A stretch of 64,000 nucleotides of DNA from DASWLF01 sp963768765. GTDB taxonomy: Bacteria > Desulfobacterota > Desulfobaccia > Desulfobaccales > 0-14-0-80-60-11. Every line of letters begins with the position of its first letter. The first letter of the stretch is position 1. Where the stretch lies: the NCBI GenBank assembly GCA_963768765.1, contig CAVYJK010000021.1, positions 186,001 through 250,000 of the forward strand, in the 5' to 3' direction. Under the pieces are notes generated by a model, which saw nothing but the letters and a program-made list of their open reading frames with translations, did not search any database and was not told where the DNA came from. A program made the translations under genes and the position numbers. Shown piece by piece: positions 44,939-53,005 of this stretch.

Positions 44939-45814
44939 TTATACTCCGGCTGCGGCCAGGATCGCCGGGAGCTTGTCTTCCCAACCGATGGTGGAAATGA
45001 GCACGCCGGGGTAGCCCTTATTCTTCAAAACGGCTACGGTTTCCGCGGCGATCTGCACACATTCCCGGACCCGATCTGCGGCCTTATGAATGCGGTTGAT
45101 GGAATCCTCCGAAATTTTCATCTGGTCCAGGTGCCGGTTGATATACCGGGCCATGCCCACGGACTTGAGCAGCAGGACGGTGGGAATGATGGCTGCCTGG
45201 CGGTTCCCCACCTGCTTGCGGAAGCCCTCCAGGGCCGCCAGGTTGAAGACCGGCGGGGTGGTGAAGAACTGGGCTCCGGCCGCGATCTTCTTGTCCAGCT
45301 CCGTGAGTTCCGCCTCCAGGGCGGCGCCGCCGGCGGGCACCTTCACCGTGGAGCCCACCAGGAACTGGGGCGCCCCTTTGAGGTCCACCCCGGCCAGGTC
45401 CCGGCCCGACTGCAGGGTCTGGATGGCCACCAGCAGCTCCAACAGATCGAGGTCATTGCAGGGTTTGGCTTGATGGTGGTCGCCGTGGGTAATTTCTTCC
45501 CCGGTCACCGCCATCACCGTGGGCACCCCCAGGGCCTGGGCCGCCAGCAGATCGCCCTGGATGGCCAGCCGGTTGCGGTCCCGGCAGCACACCTGCACCA
45601 CGGTTTCCAAACCTTTGCCCTGCAACAGGAGCGCGCCCCCCAGAGAACTCATGCGCATGACCGCGTTGCTCATCTCGGGGACCACAAAGGCGTCCACCGT
45701 CCTCTTGACGCCGGCGGCGTTGGCCACCATGGCGGACACATCCGTGCCTTTGGGCGGCTCCATCTCCGCCAGAATCACAAACTCACCGGAAGCCAATTTT
45801 CTCTGTAATTGCAT
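44939..45814 (-). CDS. MetF-like methylene-tetrahydrofolate reductase paralogue
   Basis: This 291-residue protein shares the MetF layout with 38130-39068: EFVILAEMEPPKGTDVSAMV, CRDRNRLAIQGDLLAAQALG, VTGEEITHGDHHQAKPCNDL and KKIAAGAQFFTTPPVFNLAA. It is clearly a diverged paralogue and may serve as a second C1 reductase or as a partner that feeds HdrA. ATG 45814 with GGGGAG upstream is preferred to the longer frame from 45856. It lies between the degenerate receiver gene and hdrA in the same direction, 36 bases before hdrA. Confidence 0.87.
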   Translation of the reverse strand: MQLQRKLASGEFVILAEMEPPKGTDVSAMVANAAGVKRTVDAFVVPEMSNAVMRMSSLGGALLLQGKGLETVVQVCCRDRNRLAIQGDLLAAQALGVPTVMAVTGEEITHGDHHQAKPCNDLDLLELLVAIQTLQSGRDLAGVDLKGAPQFLVGSTVKVPAGGAALEAELTELDKKIAAGAQFFTTPPVFNLAALEGFRKQVGNRQAAIIPTVLLLKSVGMARYINRHLDQMKISEDSINRIHKAADRVRECVQIAAETVAVLKNKGYPGVLISTIGWEDKLPAILAAAGV

Positions 45815-45830
45815 CGAACTCCCCTTTAGC

Positions 45831-46214
45831 TTATTGGGATGAGCGCACCATGGCATTGGAGATGGCTAATATGAGTTCATCCATGCCAAACGAATTGACG
45901 TGATAGTAAAAAATCCCCTTTTGCCTGATCCGGGACTCCAGCTCCGGATTGTTTTCGTCTGCGGTGATAATAATGGGTAGTTTCCGATGCAGCCCCTTGA
46001 TGATGGAGATGGCCTCGTACCCCATGGCTTCGGGCAGGCAGGCGTCCATCACCAGCACGTTGATCTTTTCATTTTGCAACTTCATGAGAACGTCTTTGAT
46101 GTTATCCGCGGTCTTCAGCTGGTGGCCTTGCTCCTTAAGCCAACTGTCGAGCCCCTTGGCCACCTCACACCCACGCTCGGCGACCAAAAGCGTTTTGCAC
46201 TGTTCTTTCATCAC
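45831..46214 (-). CDS. Degenerate receiver-domain protein
   Basis: This 127-residue protein folds like a receiver (LLVAERGCEVAKGLDSWLKE, LVMDACLPEAMGYEAISIIK, IIITADENN) and keeps the Asp at the phosphorylation site (MDACLP). The usual acidic pair is replaced by AERG and the switch Lys-Pro by HVNSFG, so phosphotransfer is doubtful; it may bind a target constitutively. It is the first gene behind the sigma54 promoter at 46284-46299 and precedes the metF-like gene by 16 bases. Confidence 0.8.
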   Translation of the reverse strand: MMKEQCKTLLVAERGCEVAKGLDSWLKEQGHQLKTADNIKDVLMKLQNEKINVLVMDACLPEAMGYEAISIIKGLHRKLPIIITADENNPELESRIRQKGIFYYHVNSFGMDELILAISNAMVRSSQ

Positions 46215-46803
46215 CGTACCCGAGGCTGAGATTGATAAAACTTACACTCCTCCCGCAAACTAAAAATCTCCCTAGTTATGATATGCAAAGCATGTGCCCA
46301 AACGGAGGGCCCCGAAAAGGGCGGAGATTGCGGCCTTTGTCACAAGCCCAATCCCACTGGCCCCATGCGGAGTGCGGCAAATCTACCGACGGAAAGGGCC
46401 TGGTTTTGCTATGAACTTGTTTTTGCTGGCGTTTTATTGTCATGGGTAAATATGCCGCATTTGTTACTTCTTTTCCAGGTCTGGCCAGGAAATTCCCAGA
46501 TCCGGAAGCGGCGTTTTTTTAAAGAATTTTTTTGCAGAAAAGGGGGCGGGAGGCAGAATTTAGCGCGGTTAGGCGGGAAGGAAGCTGTCAGCTCTTTTGG
46601 CAAAATGTCAGATAATTTTCCAGTATAAATAGGGGACGGAGACCGGAAAGGGACAGGGACCTGTGGGAGCGGAGCTTCAGCCCGCCCCTGCGCCTAACGC
46701 CGCTGGGCTTAAAACCATTGGGATTATTCAAAGGTAAGGGGCGCACCCCTGGGTGGGCCCTGGGACCCCCCGAGGGGGCGTCTGCAACCGCCGGCGCCCA
46801 GCT
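46215..46803. other. Intergenic region upstream of the C1/hdrA cluster
   Basis: This 589-base gap contains the sigma54 promoter candidate near 46290 and, at 46650-46700, a GTGGGAGCGG...CCGCCCCTGC fragment of the dispersed GTAGGGGCG repeat. A plus-strand frame (46278-46628) opening with CxxC-like cysteines lacks a ribosome-binding site and overlaps the promoter, so it is not called. Confidence 0.5.
46284..46299 (-). promoter_or_regulatory. Sigma54 promoter candidate for the metF/hdrA/mvhD cluster
   Basis: On the minus strand the sequence reads GGGCAC-ATGCT-TTGCA, against the consensus TGGCAC-N5-TTGCA; only the first base differs and the GG-to-GC spacing is exact. The predicted start lies near 46273, about 59 bases before the first gene. 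The cluster itself ends with a sigma54 activator gene. Confidence 0.65.
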
Positions 46804-47655
46804 TCAACCCTGGGGCTGCTCCCGGTAGACCAGGACCGGCCGGGTGGTCAGGCGCACCAGGTTCAGGGCCTCGTCGCTGAGGACCTTCAAGTATTTGGGG
46901 CGTTTGTGCCCATAGGCGCCCAGCACCAGCAGGTCGTAGCGCTCCACCGCCACCGCCTTGAGGATTTCGTCCACAAAGTCCCCCTTGGCCATCTTTTTCA
47001 CCGGGCTGAAACCGTAGCGCCGCAGGGTTTCGTCCCCGGTCAGCAAGCAGGCCTGGGCGAACTCCTCGGACTCTCCCCACTCCGTTTCCTGAACGTGCAA
47101 GATGGTGATTTCCGGCTTCTTCTTGGCAAACAGGGGAGCGAGGAACTCCAGGGCCCCCTGGTCGCAGCTGGACCCCCGGTAGGCCACCAGGATCTTCTGG
47201 ATGGGCCGGAATTCGCGCATGATCAGCACCGGCTGCTGGGCGTGGTGCAGAATCTTGGCGTGCACCGCGCCCAGGAAAAAGCCCCGCAGGGATGAGCGGC
47301 TGTGGGAACCCAAAACGATCATGTCGTAATAGCCCTGGTTGGCCGCATTGAGAATCTCGTCGGCCGGGTCTCCCACCGCCACCATGGGGTTGCAAGGAAT
47401 GCGGCCCCCCACGCAAATTTCGCAGGACTCGATGATCTCCTCCACCGTCTTTTCCGCTTCCGTCTCTATAGCCCGTTCCACGTCGCTCTTGGTGGTAAAG
47501 GGCGCGTAGCCGCCGCCTTCGGCCACGGTCTCCACCACGTCGGGCTTGACATAAAGGGCATCCACAATGGCCGCAAAGTGTTCCATCAGGTGGCAGGTGT
47601 AGCGCAGGGCCATCTGCGATTCTTCGCTTTTGTCCACCGCAACCAGAATCTTCAT
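46804..47655 (-). CDS. Tandem-domain universal stress protein
   Basis: This 283-residue protein has two UspA folds. Domain 1 (1-145) opens KILVAVDKSEESQMALRYTC and ends with the ATP-binding loop VLGSHSRSSLRGFFLGAVHA. Domain 2 (about 150-283) has ILVAYRGSSCDQGALEFLAP and LVLGAYGHKRPKYLKVLSDE. The G-2x-G-9x-G(S/T) pattern in domain 1 fits nucleotide binding, while domain 2 departs from it. It is the last gene of the stress/signalling cluster that begins at 57868. Such proteins respond to starvation or redox stress; the ligand is unknown. Confidence 0.88.
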   Translation of the reverse strand: MKILVAVDKSEESQMALRYTCHLMEHFAAIVDALYVKPDVVETVAEGGGYAPFTTKSDVERAIETEAEKTVEEIIESCEICVGGRIPCNPMVAVGDPADEILNAANQGYYDMIVLGSHSRSSLRGFFLGAVHAKILHHAQQPVLIMREFRPIQKILVAYRGSSCDQGALEFLAPLFAKKKPEITILHVQETEWGESEEFAQACLLTGDETLRRYGFSPVKKMAKGDFVDEILKAVAVERYDLLVLGAYGHKRPKYLKVLSDEALNLVRLTTRPVLVYREQPQG

Positions 47656-47743
47656 AATTTCACCTCTCTAATCACCTCGGCCAGCCAGCCGCACACCGTA
47701 ATTGGCAAAATCCCCAACCGGGGCAAGACCTTGCCAACCCCGA

Positions 47744-48616
47744 TTACCGCATCACCAGCACCGAGGTCTGGCATTTGCTGACGAACCTGCCGGCCCAATC
47801 CCGGGGAAAGAAGCGGTCCAGCAGCGATTTCTTCCCCATCCACAGGGCCAGCAAGTCCTGCTTGAGTTCCTGGTCAATGAGGCTTTCGAACTCGGCGATC
47901 TCCGCCAGGCGGGTGCTTACCTTGATCTGACGGTCCTCATAATAATCCCCGATCTCGATGAGCCGGCGATAGACGTCCTTCTTCATGCCGCCTTCCTGGC
48001 TCAAGCCGATCAATTCCAGCTGGGCCCCGTGCATGGTGGCTACCTGGTTGATCATCTCCAGCGAGTCCTGGCTGATGTAGCTCTGGTCCAGGCAGGCCAT
48101 GATCCGGGTGATGGGTTGCTCTTCTTTGACCAGGAGCACCGAACAGTCCGCGTCGTTCACCACCCGTTGGGGCACCGGCGCCGACCCCTGCCAGATACAC
48201 TGGCCGCCCTTGGTGCAACCCAGGACAATGAGGTCGCTTTCCTCCTCTTTGGCTTCCGCCAGGATCTCCGGGGCCACGCTGCCGCTCCGGAGGCGCACCT
48301 TCAAGTCCTTCTTGACCCCCCGGTTAATTAGCATCTCTTCCCAGAGGCCGCTTTTGAGCGGCACCCATTCATACTGCCATTTCCCCAGGACATAGGGCGA
48401 GCCTTCCTCGTCCGCGCCCTTTAAAAAAGCCTGCCGATAGCCGTGCAGGGCCTGGGGCAAGGGCTGGTCCGGCGGCAGCGCCCCATATCCTTCCGGCACC
48501 CCCGGGGACACGGCCAGCAGAGTCACGTCCGCCCAGGTGTTCAGGGCCAGCCGGATCACTTCCTTCAAGGCATAAGCGCTGTAGGGGTGCTCATCTCCGG
48601 CAAACAGGATTTTCAT
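47744..48616 (-). CDS. Tandem-domain universal stress protein
   Basis: This 290-residue protein has two UspA-like halves. The first opens KILFAGDEHPYSAYALKEVI and has LIVLGCTKGGQCIWQGSAPV; the second has IMACLDQSYISQDSLEMINQ and ends DLLALWMGKKSLLDRFFPRD with SVLVMR. It is 88 bases upstream of the next universal stress gene and differs strongly from it, so the two are not a recent duplication. Co-location with a kinase and receivers suggests stress-linked regulation. Confidence 0.82.
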   Translation of the reverse strand: MKILFAGDEHPYSAYALKEVIRLALNTWADVTLLAVSPGVPEGYGALPPDQPLPQALHGYRQAFLKGADEEGSPYVLGKWQYEWVPLKSGLWEEMLINRGVKKDLKVRLRSGSVAPEILAEAKEEESDLIVLGCTKGGQCIWQGSAPVPQRVVNDADCSVLLVKEEQPITRIMACLDQSYISQDSLEMINQVATMHGAQLELIGLSQEGGMKKDVYRRLIEIGDYYEDRQIKVSTRLAEIAEFESLIDQELKQDLLALWMGKKSLLDRFFPRDWAGRFVSKCQTSVLVMR

Positions 48617-48669
48617 TAGCCTTCCCCTCCTAGGTAGAGCTCAGAAGCTTTCTGAACCTCGGATTCCGG

Positions 48670-49032
48670 TCAGCTGCCCAGGGCTTTCTTAACCGAATTT
48701 TTCAGTTCCTCGATCTTCACCGGCTTGGGGAAAAAATCGTAGATGCGCTCCCTAATGGCCTCAATGGTGGCGTCCAGGGTGGCATAAGCCGTGAGCATGA
48801 TGACCTTGGTTTGCGGGTAGAGCTTGTTCACTTCCCTCAAGATATCCATCCCGCTGACGTTTTCCATCTTCAAGTCGGTGATGACCAGATCGAACTGCTG
48901 CTGCCTGATCCTTTCCAGGGCCATCTGGCTGTTTATGAAGGTCTCCACTTCGTAGCCCTCATTTTCCAGGATCTTTTTGGCCATATCACAGACAATCTTT
49001 TCGTCGTCGATGACTAGAATTTTCTGCGCCAT
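48670..49032 (-). CDS. Single-domain response regulator
   Basis: This 120-residue receiver has the acidic pair VIDDEK, phospho-acceptor Asp in VITDLKMENVSG, Thr in MLTAYA and Lys in PKPVK. No output domain is attached. ATG 49032 has AAGGGG about 9 bases upstream; ATG 49041 is an alternative. The start overlaps or abuts the stop of the kinase gene (49034), so kinase and receiver are a pair. It probably relays phosphate or acts by protein contact. Confidence 0.9.
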   Translation of the reverse strand: MAQKILVIDDEKIVCDMAKKILENEGYEVETFINSQMALERIRQQQFDLVITDLKMENVSGMDILREVNKLYPQTKVIMLTAYATLDATIEAIRERIYDFFPKPVKIEELKNSVKKALGS

Positions 49033-49033
49033 G

Positions 49034-50458
49034 TCAATCATCCCCTTGGTCTTTTTTCATGGATGGTATCTTCACGGTAAACGTGGTTCCTTGGCCTTCT
49101 GCGCTTTCCACCGCGATCTCTCCTTTATGCTGCCTGATGATGCCGTAGCTCACCGACAGCCCCAAACCGGTGCCCTTGGTGCTTTTGGTGGTGAAGAAGG
49201 GGTCAAAGATAAACGGCAGGACTTTCTTTTTGATGCCGGTCCCGGTATCCCTGATTTTCATCACCACTAATCCGTTTCCCGGCTCCTCAAATACGTCGAT
49301 AAACAGATCGCCTCCCTGGGGCATGGCTTGAATTGCATTGATGAATAAATTAATCAGCACCTGCTCGATTTGCGAGGCATCCACGAAAACGGGCGGCAGA
49401 TTCTCGGCTACGGAGACGTGATGTTTCACTTTGGAAATTTTCAAATGGTTGCCCACCAGCCCGATGCTGCGCATGACGATGTCACTGATCTGATGCTCCC
49501 GCAACTCTTGTTTCTTTTGCCGGGAAAAATCCAGGAGGTTTTCCACAATCTTTTTGATGCGCTCGCTTTGCACGTAAACGTCGCCCATATAAGTCTTCTT
49601 GTCTTCATCTCCCAGCAGGTCAAAAAGGCTGATATAGGTCTGGGCGATCAAAGAGATATTATTCAAAGGGTTGCCCAACTCGTGGGCCACTCCCGAGATT
49701 AACACCCCCAAAGAAGCCAGTTTCCCGGTTTGCAACAGCTCTTCTTCCCGTTTTTCCAACATTCTGGCCATGTCCGAGATCGCCTTGATGGCTATTTCTA
49801 TTTCGTTGTGGGGAGAGATGGATTTCCCGGCCACTTCATGTAATCGGCCTTCAGAAACCATCCTGATCATCCGCTCCATTATGCCGATTTCTTGAATAAT
49901 GAAACGAAAAAAGTATTGCCAGAGAACCAGCTGAATTAATAAGATTCCCGCCAGCGAGCCGATCAACCTTAAAATGTTTTGATTGATTATGACATTAACA
50001 TTTTCCCTTTCTTTTCTGAGGAGCATTTCGGAAAACGTGGTGAGTTCATGGCCGAGATTCCTTAATTCTTCCTCCAGATGGGGTGGAGCCTGACTGGTAT
50101 TTACCACCTGCCGGGCCAAATCCAGGTATTTGTTGAGGGTACCCAGCAAAATTTCATAATTCTTTTTCGTCCAGCCGTGCAGGCCGGGCGCCACATACCC
50201 CCCGGCGGACCTGAGCAGGTCAGATCTTTCCTGGCCTAATTTGATTAACTCCTTTAACGCCCCCAGGTCTTTGTATAAAAAATAATTTTTCTCCGCTTTC
50301 CGCATTTCCAGCAGAGAAATGTTTAAGTCATCGATCACCTCAATGGTTCTTAACTTGGTTATAACCGCTTTAAACGAGATGTAGGCGAAAAAGCAGATTA
50401 TGCAGATGAGCAGCGCTTGGATCAGCGCGGCAATAATGATTCTTTTTCTTATGGTCAT
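49034..50458 (-). CDS. Membrane sensor histidine kinase with four-helix periplasmic domain
   Basis: This 474-residue kinase has transmembrane helices at about 7-29 and 163-184 with an all-helical periplasmic domain between them that carries RKAEKNYFLYKD, the start seen in helical bimodular-type sensors. A HAMP-like linker is followed by HisKA with His259 (ISGVAHELGNPLNNIS) and an ATPase domain (NLFINAIQAMPQGG, DTGTGIKK, TKGTGLGLSV). The kinase at 60986-62431 has the same design and is clearly a paralogue. The receiver gene follows directly. The ligand is unknown. Confidence 0.92.
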   Translation of the reverse strand: MTIRKRIIIAALIQALLICIICFFAYISFKAVITKLRTIEVIDDLNISLLEMRKAEKNYFLYKDLGALKELIKLGQERSDLLRSAGGYVAPGLHGWTKKNYEILLGTLNKYLDLARQVVNTSQAPPHLEEELRNLGHELTTFSEMLLRKERENVNVIINQNILRLIGSLAGILLIQLVLWQYFFRFIIQEIGIMERMIRMVSEGRLHEVAGKSISPHNEIEIAIKAISDMARMLEKREEELLQTGKLASLGVLISGVAHELGNPLNNISLIAQTYISLFDLLGDEDKKTYMGDVYVQSERIKKIVENLLDFSRQKKQELREHQISDIVMRSIGLVGNHLKISKVKHHVSVAENLPPVFVDASQIEQVLINLFINAIQAMPQGGDLFIDVFEEPGNGLVVMKIRDTGTGIKKKVLPFIFDPFFTTKSTKGTGLGLSVSYGIIRQHKGEIAVESAEGQGTTFTVKIPSMKKDQGDD

Positions 50459-50499
50459 GTTAATCCGGGTGGGACCTAAACCATATTGTCTCAGTCAGC

Positions 50500-51630
50500 T
50501 CAGATAAATGGGCCGAACCGGTGCGACTGGATGGATTCCTCGATCCTCTTGTCAATGGCTTCCAGGGCCAGCTCTTTTTCCAGCTGCTTCAGCATCTTTC
50601 TTTCCACAAAATGGGAGCGGAGAAAGAGTTTGATGGCTATGCCGATGCTGACCAGGCCCACCGTCACGATTATGGCGTCGATGGCAGACCAGGGGCCGAG
50701 ACCGAAAAGCCGGGTGAAAAAGGTCCCCAGGGCGATGAACCCCAGACCGGTGCGCAGATAGGAGAGCTCGGTGCGCTGTTTGGCCAGAATGGTGCGGTAT
50801 TGGGACAGGTTGGTGCGGGATTGGGCCAGACCGGTGCGGGCGCCGCTCATGCGGGTGCGAATCTCCGCCAGCTTGTTGCGCATCTCCGCCCATTCGGTGC
50901 GCTGCTGGGACCAATCGGTGCGGGACCGGGCCCAGTCCGTGCGGGTCCGGGCCAGGGCCGTCCGGTCGTCCGCCAGGTCCGTCCTCTTTTGGGATAAAGC
51001 GGTGCGCCCCTCGGCCAGCTCGATCCTCTTTTCGCCAGGCCGGTGCGTCGCCGCCAGCTTGGTGCGCCATTGGCCAGTCGGTGCGGTCGCCTGCCAGCTT
51101 GGTGCCCCTCCGGCTAGCTCGGTCCTCTTCTGCGCCAGGCCGGTACGGTCGCCCGCCAGCTTGGTGCGCCCTTCGGCCAGTTCGGTACGTTCGCCTGCCA
51201 GGTTGGTGCGCCCTTCGGCTAACTCGGTCCTCTTCTGCGCCAGGCCGGTGCGCTCGCCGGCCAGTTCGGTACGGCCCTGAGCCAGCTTGGTGCGCCCTTC
51301 GGATAATTCGGTCCTTTTTCCGCCAGGCCGGTGCGCTTGCCCGCCAGTTCGGTACGGCCCTGAGCCAGCTTTGTGCGCCCCTCGGCCAGCTCGGTTCTCT
51401 TTTTCGCCAGACCGGTGCGGTCACTCGCCAGCTCGGTCCGACCCTCGGCCAGTTCGGTGCGGCGGTGGGCCAGGGCGGTCCGTCTCTTCGGCCAGCTTGG
51501 TGCGGAACTGGGCCAGCTTGGTACGGTCTTCGGCCAGGGCCTCCCGCCTTTCGGCCCATTCTTCCATGGCCTTAATAAGCTCTTCGCCCTGGAGGGAAGA
51601 GACTTGCTCCTTATCGTTTTCGTCTGCCAT
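50500..51630 (-). pseudogene. DUF202 membrane protein with a long array of RTxLAxx heptad repeats, frameshifted
   Basis: From ATG 51630 the protein begins MADENDKEQVSSLQGEELIK, then enters repeats of a 21-base unit encoding heptads such as LAEDRTK, LAQFRTK, LAEGRTE, LAGERTG and LAQKRTE. The array covers about 50870-51570 and ends in a DUF202 domain (RTELSYLRTGLGFIALGTFF) with two membrane helices near the C-terminus. Several single-base indels (one near 51520, one in an A-run near 51315, more around 51030-51110) switch the frame inside the array. A restored protein of about 375 residues would be a long coiled coil tethered to the membrane. Repeat length may vary or reads may be misassembled. 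Confidence 0.65.
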
Positions 51631-51757
51631 ATGCAATCCTGTAATAAAAGGGTTTACCCCGGATCCTTGAGCCCCAGCCGGCCGCCGTCAAGAGCAGCGA
51701 GTGGGGGCCGCCCCTGGGAATCATTCCATAAACTCCCAGCCAACCGGCGCCGGGTGG

Positions 51758-52550
51758 TTAACGCAACACTATCAAGAGCGGCGCCTTCACCTGGGAGAGC
51801 CACTGCAACTGCGGGCTGTCTTTCTTCACGGCCCGCTCCAGGGAAACGGCCACCAGGCCATAGTCCTTGGTAACCTCTGGCGGCGACCCGTCGACGGCTA
51901 TCTCCTTCACGGCCGCCTGGCAGCCCGCTGCCTCCAGCTCCTCCCTGGCGGCCGCCACTTCCTGGCGCAGGGCGTCCCGAGCCCCGCCGTAGCCTTCCTG
52001 GGGCGGGACCCCCAGGTGGATGGGGATGGAGCAGCCGGACCAAAGCTGCTGCACCGCGGGCAGCAAGGCCCGGGTCCCGGCCTGATCCTGGCATACCACC
52101 AGCACCTGGTTGAGCTTCCGCAAAACCCGGAGCCAGATCAGCGGCATCTTGACGCGCTGGTAAAACTTGGTGTGAAGCCGGCGGTGGATATTGGCCGGGG
52201 TGAAAGGATAAGGCGCCCCTTCCACGTACAGGTCGAAGGGCTCACGCTCCATTATCCGCAGCAGCTCGTATTCCCGGTCCCCATAGATGACCCGGGGTTC
52301 CTGCATCATGGGGCAGGATTCCATCTCCGAGGCCAGCATCTCCTGGATCTCTTCCTTGCCCATGGCCACGATTTGCCGCTCCCAGGTGTGCCGCACCCAA
52401 CCCACCCCGGTGGTGGGCACTTCCGGCGGCGGCGCCTTCACATATACCGGATAAAGCTCCAGGCTGATGAGGTTGCCCAACTGACAGGCATAAGCGGATG
52501 GCCATGCTGGAGGCCAGGTCCACTTCAATGGCTACCAGGGTTTTGATCAT
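51758..52550 (-). pseudogene. Universal stress protein-like protein, frameshifted
   Basis: ATG 52550 starts MIKTLVAIEVDLASSMAIR, the universal stress protein opening. At 52492-52493 one extra T (AA on the plus strand) shifts the frame; without it the text continues YACQLGNLISLELYPVYVKA. The second half (about residues 145-264) has the second-domain pattern LNQVLVVCQDQAGTRALLPA and ends VSLERAVKKDSPQLQWLSQV with APLLIVLR. The restored protein is about 263 residues, a tandem-domain universal stress protein like its neighbours. It lies between the receiver gene and the DUF202 gene. Confidence 0.65.
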
Positions 52551-52609
52551 GGTTTTACACCCCCTGACTCAACTCACGGTCCGGTAAGTCACCGGCAATT
52601 TCGACGGCC

Positions 52610-52996
52610 TCAACCCGAGGCCCCCTTAAACTTGGCCGCGGCCCGGGTTACCACCTCCTGAATCTCGCTCAATTTAAAGGGCTTGGCGATGAAGTCGAAG
52701 ACCCCTTTCCGGAAGGACTGCTTGGCCGTTTCCATGGTGGCAAACCCGGTGATGACAATGACCTCCGTCTGGGGGTGCTGCTTCTTGACTTCGTCCAGGA
52801 ACCGCATGCCGTCAATCTCTTTCATTTTGAGATCGGTGATGACAATGTCGTAGGACGTCTGGTGGATCTGGTGCATGGCCTCCACGCTCTGGGTGAAGGT
52901 GTCCACCTCGTAGCCCAATTTCTCCAGGGCCGGCTTCAGACGTTTGCAGACGATGGGCTCGTCGTCCAGCACCAAGATTCTCAGCTTGTCTTTCAT
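52610..52996 (-). CDS. Single-domain response regulator
   Basis: This 128-residue receiver has LVLDDEPIVCKRLKPALEKL, phospho-acceptor Asp in VITDLKMKEIDG, Thr in VITGFA and Lys in AKPFK. It resembles the receiver part of the NtrC-type protein at 59636-60973 (VDDEVIVQKRLKAALEKE), so both may take phosphate from related kinases. It is 9 bases downstream of the PEP-synthase-like gene in the same direction. Confidence 0.9.
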   Translation of the reverse strand: MKDKLRILVLDDEPIVCKRLKPALEKLGYEVDTFTQSVEAMHQIHQTSYDIVITDLKMKEIDGMRFLDEVKKQHPQTEVIVITGFATMETAKQSFRKGVFDFIAKPFKLSEIQEVVTRAAAKFKGASG

Positions 52997-53005
52997 TTTT
53001 CCCTC

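Noticed and set aside
46278..46628. A plus-strand frame opening with CKAC and CGLC cysteines
   Set aside because: No ribosome-binding site, overlaps the sigma54 promoter candidate, and the sequence degenerates to low-information text after 50 codons.
47722..47737. TTGGCAAGGTCTTGCC between two universal stress genes, resembling a sigma54 promoter
   Set aside because: The GG-to-GC distance is one base too short and the motif is a simple palindrome.
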